Below the pieces are notes generated by a model. The model was given only the letters and a program-made list of their open reading frames with translations. It was not told the origin of the DNA and did not search any database. DNA of 35,669 nt. Source: Streptomyces coffeae. GTDB taxonomy: Bacteria > Actinomycetota > Actinomycetes > Streptomycetales > Streptomycetaceae. Numbering within the stretch: the first letter of the stretch is position 1; each line of letters begins with the position of its first letter. Below are positions 23,363 to 31,035 of this stretch, piece by piece. The stretch spans positions 1-35,669 of the forward strand of contig NZ_JAERRF010000050.1 in assembly GCF_016741875.1 (NCBI RefSeq). Reading direction: 5' to 3'. Made by a program: the position numbers and the translations under genes.

Positions 23363-23514
23363 GTCACCGAGCGTGGCGAAGCGTGCATAGCCTGGCCAGA
23401 CAGCTCGCGGGTACCCAGGGTCGCTGTACGGGCACTGAACGTGTACGTACGGGAGTGATGGCCGTAACGCGGGTGGGGAGGCACGACGTTCTTGTGCACG
23501 GGAGGTGGCGGGAC

Positions 23515-24354
23515 ATGACTGCGGCGGAACGGCCGGGGCAACAGGGGCAGGGCGAGTACGGGGCGGACATCCTCAAGTGCCTGGGCAAGCAGGTGAAGCT
23601 CTTCCGCGAGCGGGCGGGGCTCACGCAGGCGCAGTTGGGCGAGGCCATCGGGTACAGCGAGGAGCAGGTGTCCTCGGTGGAGCAGGGGCGGCGGGTCCCA
23701 CAGCCGGAGTTCCTGGACGCGGCGGACGAAGTGCTGGACGCGTTCGGGGTGCTGCGGGCGGCGCGGGAGGAGGTGTCCAAGGCGCGGCTTCCGGCGTTCT
23801 TTCGTGGGGCGGCGAGACTGGAGGCACAGGCGACGGAGTTCCACGCGTATGAGTGCCTGGTAGTCAACGGGTTGCTCCAGACCGAGGACTACGCCCGCGC
23901 CGTACTCAACATGCAACGGCCGTTACTGGAGGAGGAAACCGTCGAGCAGCGGGTGGCGGCCCGGCTGGCCCGGCAGGAACTCCTCACCCGTCGACCCGCA
24001 CCCATCATGAGCTTTGTGACCGAAGAGGCGGTGCTGCGTCGTCCCTACGGCAGCACTGAAGTGCTGCGCGGGCAGTTGGAACACCTGCTGCACATCGGGC
24101 TGATGCGAAACGTGGAGCTCCAGGTCATGCCCACAACCTTGGAGGATCACGCCGGAACGGCTGGCCCCTTCGCCCTGCTGGAACCGCAGGGGCGGCAGAC
24201 CATGGCCTACGTTGAGGCCCAGAACGTCAGCAGGTTGCTCACGGACCGAAAATCGGTCCGTGAAATCGAGCAACGCTACGGCATCATCAGGGCACAGGCT
24301 CTCAGGCCACGGGAGTCGCTGGAGTTCATCGAGAAGCTGCGGGGAGAACTATGA
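23515..24354 (+). CDS. Scr1-family HTH regulator (DUF5753), antitoxin-like
   Basis: A 279-residue DNA-binding regulator. An N-terminal XRE-type HTH (about 15-75) has LTQAQLGEAIGYSEEQVSSVEQGRRVP. The C-terminal DUF5753 domain (about 95-275) has FHAYECLVVNGLLQTEDYARAV and RQELLTRRPAP. Such proteins are annotated 'Scr1 family TA system antitoxin-like transcriptional regulator' and pair with DUF397 proteins. The ATG at 23515 has GGAGG nine bases upstream; ATG 23458 is a weaker alternative. One Leu codon, at 23923-23925, is TTA, which in Streptomyces is read only by the developmentally controlled bldA tRNA. The stop overlaps the DUF397 start by four bases (ATGA), so the pair is translationally coupled. 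Confidence 0.93.
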   Translation: MTAAERPGQQGQGEYGADILKCLGKQVKLFRERAGLTQAQLGEAIGYSEEQVSSVEQGRRVPQPEFLDAADEVLDAFGVLRAAREEVSKARLPAFFRGAARLEAQATEFHAYECLVVNGLLQTEDYARAVLNMQRPLLEEETVEQRVAARLARQELLTRRPAPIMSFVTEEAVLRRPYGSTEVLRGQLEHLLHIGLMRNVELQVMPTTLEDHAGTAGPFALLEPQGRQTMAYVEAQNVSRLLTDRKSVREIEQRYGIIRAQALRPRESLEFIEKLRGEL

Positions 24355-24569
24355 ACACCATGCAAAGCGGAGATGACGCGTCCGAGCTGATGTGGGTAAA
24401 GAGCAGCTACAGCAGCAGTGAGGGCGGCATGTGCGTCGAGGTGGCCGCTGGCCCCGTCGCCATCCATGTACGGGACTCGAAGCACGCGCAGGGGCCGCAG
24501 CTCGCTTTCCACATAGCCGAGTGGGGCGCCTTCATCGGCAGCCTCCGCGCTGGGGAGTTCGGCGCGTAA
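24351..24569 (+). CDS. DUF397 protein, partner of the Scr1-like regulator
   Basis: A 72-residue DUF397 protein. The family signature is complete: LMWVKSSYSSSEGGMCVEVA, then AIHVRDSKHAQGPQLAF and a C-terminal WGAFIGSLRAGEF. Members almost always follow a DUF5753 HTH gene, as here, and Scr-type pairs in S. coelicolor behave in a toxin-antitoxin-like way or affect antibiotic production. In this architecture the DUF397 protein is the proposed toxin-like partner. The start overlaps the upstream stop by four bases. It ends 125 bases before the SseB-like gene, so the secretion-toxin run may share the transcript; I see no strong terminator between them. Confidence 0.9.
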   Translation: MNTMQSGDDASELMWVKSSYSSSEGGMCVEVAAGPVAIHVRDSKHAQGPQLAFHIAEWGAFIGSLRAGEFGA

Positions 24570-24694
24570 CACCGTCCTGTCCCCGACACACCGAACAGGC
24601 CGTCCTGGGCAACCGGGGCGGCCACTGTTGTTTCGAGTGGCGGTTGCGAAGCGCGGTGTGTCAGTTACTGAAGGTGTCGGTCACGTGTGTGAAG

Positions 24695-25111
24695 ATGGCC
24701 CGCATGTTTGGGGGAGGGAACAACCGGCCGCCCGGTCAGGGCGGCAGAGAGAGCCTGGCGGATCTCGTACGTCAGGAGACCGCGGCGAGGATGTCGGAGC
24801 GGGAGAAGTGGGCGGCGCTGCGCGAGGTGCGCCTGTACTTCCAGCGCCCGGAGAGTCCCGGCTTCCTGGTCTCGGAGACGGCGGAGGCCGGCCCATTGGT
24901 GCCGGTGTTCACGTCGATCCCGGGTCTTGCTCGTTTCGCGGGTGCGTGCTCTTGGGCGTCGACGACGGTCGAGGATCTGGTGGAGCTGTTGCCGGAGGGT
25001 GTGCGGGCGTTCGTGGACCCGTTGGGTGAGCAACCTTTCCTGTTGGACGCGGGGATGCTGCGCGAGGCGGCGGAGGTTCACGAGGAGGGGGACGACCGTG
25101 GGCGATCCTGA
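24695..25111 (+). CDS. SseB-like protein at the head of the toxin run
   Basis: A 138-residue soluble protein resembling the SseB N-terminal domain family. After a Gly-rich start (FGGGNNRPPGQGG), helix SLADLVRQETAARMSEREKWAALREV is followed by VRLYFQRPESPGFLVSETAEAG, VPVFTSIPGLARFAG and an end helix with FLLDAGMLREAAEVHEEG. In Streptomyces, SseB-like genes often stand beside WXG100-like and putative type VII-secreted toxin genes, which suggests a chaperone or adaptor role; this is an inference. The ATG at 24695 is used; 24704 is three codons shorter, and neither has a strong ribosome-binding site. Its stop lies inside the next gene, an overlap of 14 bases. Confidence 0.7.
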   Translation: MARMFGGGNNRPPGQGGRESLADLVRQETAARMSEREKWAALREVRLYFQRPESPGFLVSETAEAGPLVPVFTSIPGLARFAGACSWASTTVEDLVELLPEGVRAFVDPLGEQPFLLDAGMLREAAEVHEEGDDRGRS

Positions 25112-25619
25112 CGCGAGGAATGTGAACCGTGCGCCCAGTGAGGGGGGTGAGCACGGTAAGTACGGCGGTAACGAAGGTGCCGACGGTTACAAGATCGAGA
25201 TAGCTTCGGTGCAGAGTGTGATCGTCCCGCTGGAGGAGTCGGTGGTCGGGGCTCGGGCGGTCAAGAACGGGCAGGAGACGCTGACGGCCTATCTCAAGCA
25301 TTGCGGCGCGCCCGAACTCCTCACGGCTGGCGAGGGGTTCGTCAAGGCGTGGGGCTTTGGCATGGGCGAGCTCGCGGATCACGCGGATGTGGTGGTGGAG
25401 CGGCTGTATGAGGCGATCGCCGGGTACATGCTGGCGGATCTACTGCGGGTGAAGGACTTCTGGCCGTCGGACGAGAACATGGCCAAGCTCCCGTCGGGCG
25501 CTGCGGGCAAGTGGTCCTGGGAGAACGTGGGCAGACCGGAGATGGAAAAGCGTGAGACGACGTCGGCCGTGCAGAAGTTTGCGGACCAGTTGCTGCGTGA
25601 GTACGAGGATGAGTCCTGA
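25098..25619 (+). CDS. Helical ESX/WXG100-like companion protein
   Basis: A 173-residue protein without a firm family match. A flexible Gly/Glu-rich N-terminus (to about residue 30) is followed by long helices: IASVQSVIVPLEESVVGARAVK, a turn near KHCGAPELLTAGEGF, and a helix around MGELADHADVVVERLYEAIAGYMLADLL. A two-helix hairpin with Trp-Gly at its turn (KAWGFGMG) recalls WXG100/ESX substrates, though the exact W-x-G motif is absent. The GTG at 25098 has GAGGAGGGGG about seven bases upstream. It overlaps the SseB-like gene by 14 bases and the Rhs gene by one base (TGATG), so all three are coupled. It starts GDPDA, the same five residues that begin the Rhs protein. Confidence 0.7.
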   Translation: MGDPDARNVNRAPSEGGEHGKYGGNEGADGYKIEIASVQSVIVPLEESVVGARAVKNGQETLTAYLKHCGAPELLTAGEGFVKAWGFGMGELADHADVVVERLYEAIAGYMLADLLRVKDFWPSDENMAKLPSGAAGKWSWENVGRPEMEKRETTSAVQKFADQLLREYEDES

Positions 25620-28600
25620 TGGGGGATCCGGACGCGGGGCGGACCCCGCAGATACGCATACCGGCGGGCGCCACGGCCAGGGACTTGATCCCGGGAAACC
25701 CGGACGACATTGATGACTTGGTGCTGGACTTGCGGGCGTATGCGGGTGCCTTCCAGGACGGCAAGGACAAGCTGCGGCCGCTGGAGCTGACGGATTGGCA
25801 GGGCCAGGGCGCGGGGGAGTTCCGGAAGGCGGTCGACCGCCTTCCGAAGGAACTGACGACGGGTCACGATGAGTTCACGCATGCGGCCAGCGCGCTGGCC
25901 GCGTACGCCAGGAAGCTGCGCTCGGCACAGAAGCGGTGTGGGCCGATCATCGAGGCCGCGGAGCGGGCACAGGCAGCCTCCGAGGCGCACAACAAGAAGG
26001 TCGAGGCGTACAACGACGCGGTCAAGCGCGACGACGAGCAGTTACCGGAGCGGCCCTCGGAGACCGATCCCGGTGTCTCGGCGATGGAGGACTGCGTCGG
26101 GCGGCTGGACAAGCTGATCGAGGAGCTTCAGCTGGTCGTCGATACGTCGAAGAAGAAGATCGACGACGCGGCGAAGAAGGCTCCGGACAAGCCCAACAAC
26201 TGGCACAAGCTCGGGGACAGCCTCAAGGACGGGCTGTGGAAGGCCCATCACGGCATCCTCAGTATGGCCGAGCTCCCCGCCTCGCTGGTCAAGGGCGACC
26301 TGAACGGCTTCTCGATGCAGCTGGCCGGCGTGGCGGACGGCGCGATGTACGCGGCTCAGCACCCGAAGGAGTTCGCGAAGGCGGTCACCAACTGGGACAT
26401 GTGGTCCAAGGACCCGATACGCGCGGCGGGCGAGATCACCCCGTCACTGCTGCTCGCCCTGGCCACCGGCGGTGCGAGCGCGCTGCGCAAGAGTCTGAAG
26501 ACGGGCCAGAGCGCCGCCCAGCGCCTGGCCATGCGGAGGAAAGCACTCGGCCGGGACGGCGAAGCACACGAGCGGGCGAACCGCCCCGGCAGCCACGACC
26601 GTGAGGGGCACAACAAGGACTGTGAGCACGACCCGGTCGACGTCGCGACCGGCGAGATGGTCATGCCGGCCACGGACGTGTCCCTGCCCGGGGCGCTACC
26701 GCTGGTCCTGGAGCGCACCTTCGTCTCCGGACACACCTGCGGCGGCTGGTTCGGCCGCACCTGGGCAGCCACCCTCGACCAGCGCCTGGAACTGGACGCG
26801 GACGGGATCTCGTTCGTCGCGGCCGACGGCATGGTGCTGCGCTACCCGATCCCCCGCCCCGAGGAGGACACCTACCCGACGCGCGGCCCGCGCTGGCCGC
26901 TGCGCTGGGACGGCACGGTGGGCGGCAGCATGGGGATCGAGATCCCCGAGCAGGCCCGCACCCTTCACTTCGCGCCGTTGGAGGGCGTGGAGGGCAATGA
27001 ACTCCCCCTGAAGATGATCGAGGACCGCAACGGGCGGTCCCTCATCTTCACGTACGACACCGACGGCACCCCACGCGAGGTGGCGCACTCCGGCGGCTAC
27101 CGCATCGCCATCGACACCGACCCGGAACTGCTGCGTGTCACCGCGCTGCGCCTGCTGGGCATCGGCGACACCGAGACGGGCACCACGCTGGTCTCCTTCG
27201 GCTACAACGACGCCGGGGACCTCACCGAGGTCTTCAACTCCGCCGAAGAACCGATGCGGTTCACCTACGACGACCACCACCGCATCACCTCCTGGACCGA
27301 CCGCAACGGCACCAGCTTCGGATACTTCTACGACCACCGCGGCCGCGTGCTGCGCACCATCGGCTCGGACGACATGATGGCCAGCCGCTTCCACTACGAC
27401 GCGGCCTCCCGCACGACCGTCTACACCGACTCCCTCGGTCACCGCATCACCTACGTCTTCGACGACGCCTACCGTGCCGTGGCCCGCACCGACGCCCTGG
27501 GCCACACCACCCACACCGAATGGGACCCCCAAACCCGGCGCCTGCCGCTGTCGGTGACCGACCCACTCGGCCACACCACCCGCTACGCGTACGACGACTC
27601 CAGCAACCTCATACGCATCGACCGCCCCGACGGAACGGCGGCCACCGCCACCTACAACGCGCACAGCCAGCCGCTGGAGGTGTGTGAACCGGACGGCGCC
27701 GTGTGGCGCTACGCGTACGACGAGCGGGGCAACCGCACCAGGGCAACGGACCCATCGGGCGCGGAGACCCACTACACGTATGACGAGTCCGGCAACCTCT
27801 CCTCGATCACCGACCCGCTGGGCCACACCACTCGCGTCGCGTGCAACGAGGCGGGCCTGCCGGTCGAGGTCACCGACGCCCTGGGCAACACGACCACCGT
27901 CCGCAGGGGCACCCACGGCCGCATCACCCGCATCACCGACCCCCTGGGTCATGTCACCCGCCAAGGCTGGACGATCGAGGGCAAGCCCGCGTGGCGCACC
28001 CGGCCTGACGGCAGCCGCGAAACCTGGAACTGGGACGCCGAAGGCAACCTCCTCGAACACACCGACCCGGCAGGCAACACCACCCGCCACACCCACACCC
28101 ACTTCGACCTCCCGGCGACGCGGACGGAGCCGGACGGGGCGGAGTACGCCTTCACCTACGACACCCAGCTACAGCTGACCCAGGTCACCAACCCCCAGGG
28201 CCTGACCTGGACCTATGCCTACGACGGGGCCGGGCGGCTCACCTCCGAAACCGACTTCAACGGCCGCGCCCTGTCGTACGAACACGACGCCGCGGGCCGC
28301 GTCACGGCCCGCACCAATGGCGCGGGCGAGCGACTGCACTACCAGCGGGACGCGCTGGGCCGTACGGTCTCCGCGCGTGCCGACGACGGCACCGAGACGA
28401 CCTTCGCCTACGACACCGTGGGCCGTCTGACGCGGGCGACGAACCCGGACACGGAGCTGGCTCGCACCTACGACGTCCTCGGCCGGATCCTGACCGAGAC
28501 GGTCAACGACCGCACCACGAACTACGCGTACAACGCTGGGGGCAACCGCACCGAGCGGACGACCCCGGCAGGTGTGCGCTCGCAGTGGACATACGACGCG

Positions 28601-30049
28601 GCATCCCGCCCTGCGTCTCTCACCACGGCAGACAACACCCTGCGCTTCGGCTATGACGCGTCGGGCCGCGAGACGTCCCGCGCCTTCGGTGCCGATGTGA
28701 CGCTCACCCAGACCTGGGACGAACTGGACCGCATGACGGGCCAGACCGTCACCGGCCCGGCCGACACCCTCATCCAGCACCGCGCGTACGGCTACCGCCT
28801 GGACGACCACCTCACCGAGATCCGCGAACTCACGTCCGGTACTCGCCGCTTCGACCTCGACCCGGTCGGCCGGGTCACCGCCGTCCACGCGAACGGCTGG
28901 ACCGAGACCTACGCCTACGACACCGCGGGCAACCTCACCACGGCCGAGGCTCCCAAGCACCCCTCCCCCGGCCCGCGTGAGTTCAGCGGCACCCTCATCC
29001 GCACCGCAGGCGGCGACAGCAACCGCACGACGTACGAGCACGACGCCCAGGGCCGCCTGATCCGCCGCACCCGCCGCCTCCTCAATGGCCAGCGCCGCAC
29101 CTGGACCTACACCTGGAACGCGGAGGACCGCCTCACCCAGGCCACCACCCCGGACGGCGCGCGCTGGCGCTTCGCCTACGACCCCTTGGGCCGCCGCACC
29201 GCCAAGCAACGCCTGGCTGCGGACGACACGGTGGCGGAGCGGATCGACTTCACCTGGGACGGCACACGCCTCGCCGAACAGACCACATCCGACGGACACA
29301 CCACCACGTGGGACTACGTTCCGGGGACCCACCGTCCGATATCCCAGACGACGACGTCCAAGCTGGCCAGGACCGAGTACGACACCCGCTTCCACGCGAT
29401 CGTCACGGACCTGGTCGGCACCCCCACCGAACTCATCGCCCCCGACGGCACCCTGGCCTGGCACCCCCGCACCACCCTCTGGGGCACCCCCCTCCCCGCC
29501 CCGCCGGGGACCTCGGCGGTGGACTGCCCTCTCCGATTCCCCGGCCAGTACGCAGACCCGGAAACGGGCCTGCACTACAACTACTTCCGCTACTACGACC
29601 CCGAGACCGCCCGCTACAACTCGCCTGACCCATTGGGCCTCGCACCGGCCGACAACCCCCACATCTACGTCGCCAACCCCCTTGCCTGGACCGACCCGCT
29701 CGGCCTGGAAGGCTGCAAGCCAGGCATCGACGACGACACATACGATGAAATAGACCAACAATACGGATCGCGAGTCGCAGAAGGCGTGGACCACGATTTT
29801 CAGCGCATGAACGATGGTTCAGCCAATGCGGCAGATCACTCCATATCGGGTATCGGTTCGAACCCGAAGGCGTTGGCCCGATATCTGGCGTCCTTCGAGG
29901 GTAATACCACCCACGTGGACACTAAAACAGGCTCAAACGTCGCGTATGACAGTCGGCGTGGCGTCCTGATCGTCGAGACAGCGTACCGGATTCACGCGTA
30001 CCACTATTCAGAAGATCTTTTCAACTCAGGGAGATACAAAGCAAAATGA
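25619..30049 (+). CDS. Rhs/YD-repeat polymorphic toxin with type VII signal-like N-terminus
   Basis: A 1476-residue contact- or secretion-delivered toxin. Residues about 25-135 form a helical domain like the putative T7SS secretion signal (LIPGNPDDIDDLVLDLRAYA, WQGQGAGEFRKAVDRLP), followed by a coiled-coil-like region to about 200. A DUF6531-type domain starts near 338 (DPVDVATGEMVMPATDVSLP). YD repeats run from about 530 to 1230 and build the Rhs cocoon. The Rhs core (FRYYDPETARYNSPDPLGL, then WTDPLGLEG at 1357-1365) marks the autocleavage boundary. The final 111 residues are the variable toxin tip, of unrecognised family. The ATG overlaps the preceding stop. A TTA codon lies at 26042-26044 (Leu142). 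GC falls after about 29730. Immunity gene candidates follow directly. Confidence 0.93.
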   Translation: MGDPDAGRTPQIRIPAGATARDLIPGNPDDIDDLVLDLRAYAGAFQDGKDKLRPLELTDWQGQGAGEFRKAVDRLPKELTTGHDEFTHAASALAAYARKLRSAQKRCGPIIEAAERAQAASEAHNKKVEAYNDAVKRDDEQLPERPSETDPGVSAMEDCVGRLDKLIEELQLVVDTSKKKIDDAAKKAPDKPNNWHKLGDSLKDGLWKAHHGILSMAELPASLVKGDLNGFSMQLAGVADGAMYAAQHPKEFAKAVTNWDMWSKDPIRAAGEITPSLLLALATGGASALRKSLKTGQSAAQRLAMRRKALGRDGEAHERANRPGSHDREGHNKDCEHDPVDVATGEMVMPATDVSLPGALPLVLERTFVSGHTCGGWFGRTWAATLDQRLELDADGISFVAADGMVLRYPIPRPEEDTYPTRGPRWPLRWDGTVGGSMGIEIPEQARTLHFAPLEGVEGNELPLKMIEDRNGRSLIFTYDTDGTPREVAHSGGYRIAIDTDPELLRVTALRLLGIGDTETGTTLVSFGYNDAGDLTEVFNSAEEPMRFTYDDHHRITSWTDRNGTSFGYFYDHRGRVLRTIGSDDMMASRFHYDAASRTTVYTDSLGHRITYVFDDAYRAVARTDALGHTTHTEWDPQTRRLPLSVTDPLGHTTRYAYDDSSNLIRIDRPDGTAATATYNAHSQPLEVCEPDGAVWRYAYDERGNRTRATDPSGAETHYTYDESGNLSSITDPLGHTTRVACNEAGLPVEVTDALGNTTTVRRGTHGRITRITDPLGHVTRQGWTIEGKPAWRTRPDGSRETWNWDAEGNLLEHTDPAGNTTRHTHTHFDLPATRTEPDGAEYAFTYDTQLQLTQVTNPQGLTWTYAYDGAGRLTSETDFNGRALSYEHDAAGRVTARTNGAGERLHYQRDALGRTVSARADDGTETTFAYDTVGRLTRATNPDTELARTYDVLGRILTETVNDRTTNYAYNAGGNRTERTTPAGVRSQWTYDAASRPASLTTADNTLRFGYDASGRETSRAFGADVTLTQTWDELDRMTGQTVTGPADTLIQHRAYGYRLDDHLTEIRELTSGTRRFDLDPVGRVTAVHANGWTETYAYDTAGNLTTAEAPKHPSPGPREFSGTLIRTAGGDSNRTTYEHDAQGRLIRRTRRLLNGQRRTWTYTWNAEDRLTQATTPDGARWRFAYDPLGRRTAKQRLAADDTVAERIDFTWDGTRLAEQTTSDGHTTTWDYVPGTHRPISQTTTSKLARTEYDTRFHAIVTDLVGTPTELIAPDGTLAWHPRTTLWGTPLPAPPGTSAVDCPLRFPGQYADPETGLHYNYFRYYDPETARYNSPDPLGLAPADNPHIYVANPLAWTDPLGLEGCKPGIDDDTYDEIDQQYGSRVAEGVDHDFQRMNDGSANAADHSISGIGSNPKALARYLASFEGNTTHVDTKTGSNVAYDSRRGVLIVETAYRIHAYHYSEDLFNSGRYKAK

Positions 30050-30438
30050 GAGCAAAAATTCGCATTCAGTCACATGACACAGAAGGCCTGTCATTGACGC
30101 TTACACCCGCTCAGGCAGCTCTGCTCCGAGAGTGCATCACGCTCGCCATTGAGACCCACAGCGGGGATGCCATGACAGAATTCTGTACAGGCAGCCCGAG
30201 AAGGGAACTGGAGAATGTCACGCAAGAAGTAGCATATTTGCCGGACAACACATCAGGCTCATGCACCTTTACATTCAGACAACTCCACACTATTTATGCC
30301 AGCATTACACATGCGGTCGTGGCATTGCCGTCAGAAGAAGCCTTTCACATTCGAACTGGATTCTATCGCGAGAACGCCATCGCGCTGGCGAATTCCATGA
30401 GGGACGCTGTTCACGATTGCCTGCGATCGGATTCATAG
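30046..30438 (+). CDS. Candidate immunity protein of the Rhs toxin
   Basis: A 130-residue cytoplasmic protein whose ATG overlaps the toxin stop by four bases (ATGA), the usual position and coupling of a cognate immunity gene. It reads as mixed alpha/beta: an N-terminal strand, a helix LTPAQAALLRECITLAIETH, a central strand region, and a C-terminal helix with FHIRTGFYRENAIALANSMR. The text LPSEEAFHIRTGFYRE resembles small proteins found after Streptomyces polymorphic toxins, but I cannot name the family. GC is low for the genome (about 47-55 % in lines counted), like the toxin tip, so the two probably arrived together. Its function is inferred from position; no toxin-binding residues can be identified. 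Confidence 0.75.
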   Translation: MRAKIRIQSHDTEGLSLTLTPAQAALLRECITLAIETHSGDAMTEFCTGSPRRELENVTQEVAYLPDNTSGSCTFTFRQLHTIYASITHAVVALPSEEAFHIRTGFYRENAIALANSMRDAVHDCLRSDS

Positions 30439-30500
30439 AGACACGGTTGCCACTGAGCTGGCCCCGAGTAATTCCGTAGCACTTCGCCATAGGGGACGGC

Positions 30501-30857
30501 GTGCATCAACAGGACAACCAAAAACTTCTCGATCTGCTTCACCTGAACGGACGCGTAAATGATCTAGCCCCCGCCGCACAGTCGGCAAGTCACGGTGAAG
30601 TCAACGATGTGGTTTGCCTCTGCCCGGAGATCGCGATCACCGCTCTGGAAAAGTTCATCCGGGGCGACATCTCGGCACAGGAACTCATCGACTGGGCAGA
30701 GGTCGTGCATTCTTTGGAGACCATCGGCATCCCCGAAGAGCATGAGGATTTGCTGCTTCAGTTCCTCTTTGAAATCTCCACTCCAGAGCTATTTCAGGAG
30801 ATCAACACGGAGACCTGTTCCCGGTGGATCAGTAGGTTGCGGCGAGCGACTTCGTGA
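30501..30857 (+). CDS. Second candidate immunity protein
   Basis: A 118-residue acidic, all-helical protein. Its middle, ALEKFIRGDISAQELIDWAEVVH followed by EEHEDLLLQFLFEISTPELFQEIN, recalls helical immunity proteins such as the colicin D immunity type, but the resemblance is general and unverified. The GTG at 30501 has AGGGGA four bases upstream. It lies 62 bases after the first immunity candidate, on the same strand and with similarly low GC. It may protect against a different toxin (an orphan immunity gene kept from an earlier cassette) or be the true partner of the present tip. It ends 178 bases before tldD and marks the right border of the accessory island. Confidence 0.65.
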   Translation: MHQQDNQKLLDLLHLNGRVNDLAPAAQSASHGEVNDVVCLCPEIAITALEKFIRGDISAQELIDWAEVVHSLETIGIPEEHEDLLLQFLFEISTPELFQEINTETCSRWISRLRRATS

Positions 30858-31035
30858 TCCGGAAGGGCACGCCGGCGAGAGTGGTTGCCGCCGTAGCAGT
30901 GTCGCCGCCCAGGATCCCCGAGGCCCGGCCTTCCAGTGCCAATACCGCGCCCGATGTCGTAGAGGCATGGTTCACTGCCGACGGACACACACCGACCGGA
31001 CCCACCGGACGTACACCGACGAAGAGGAGTCGCCC

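Noticed and set aside
26600..29300. Periodic DNA similarity across the Rhs gene
   Set aside because: It comes from protein-level YD repeats, not from a DNA repeat array; copies differ throughout.
28169..29794. 541-codon minus-strand frame under the YD repeats
   Set aside because: Its Val/Gly/Arg-rich text mirrors the YD-repeat gene; long antisense frames are normal where third positions are almost all G or C.
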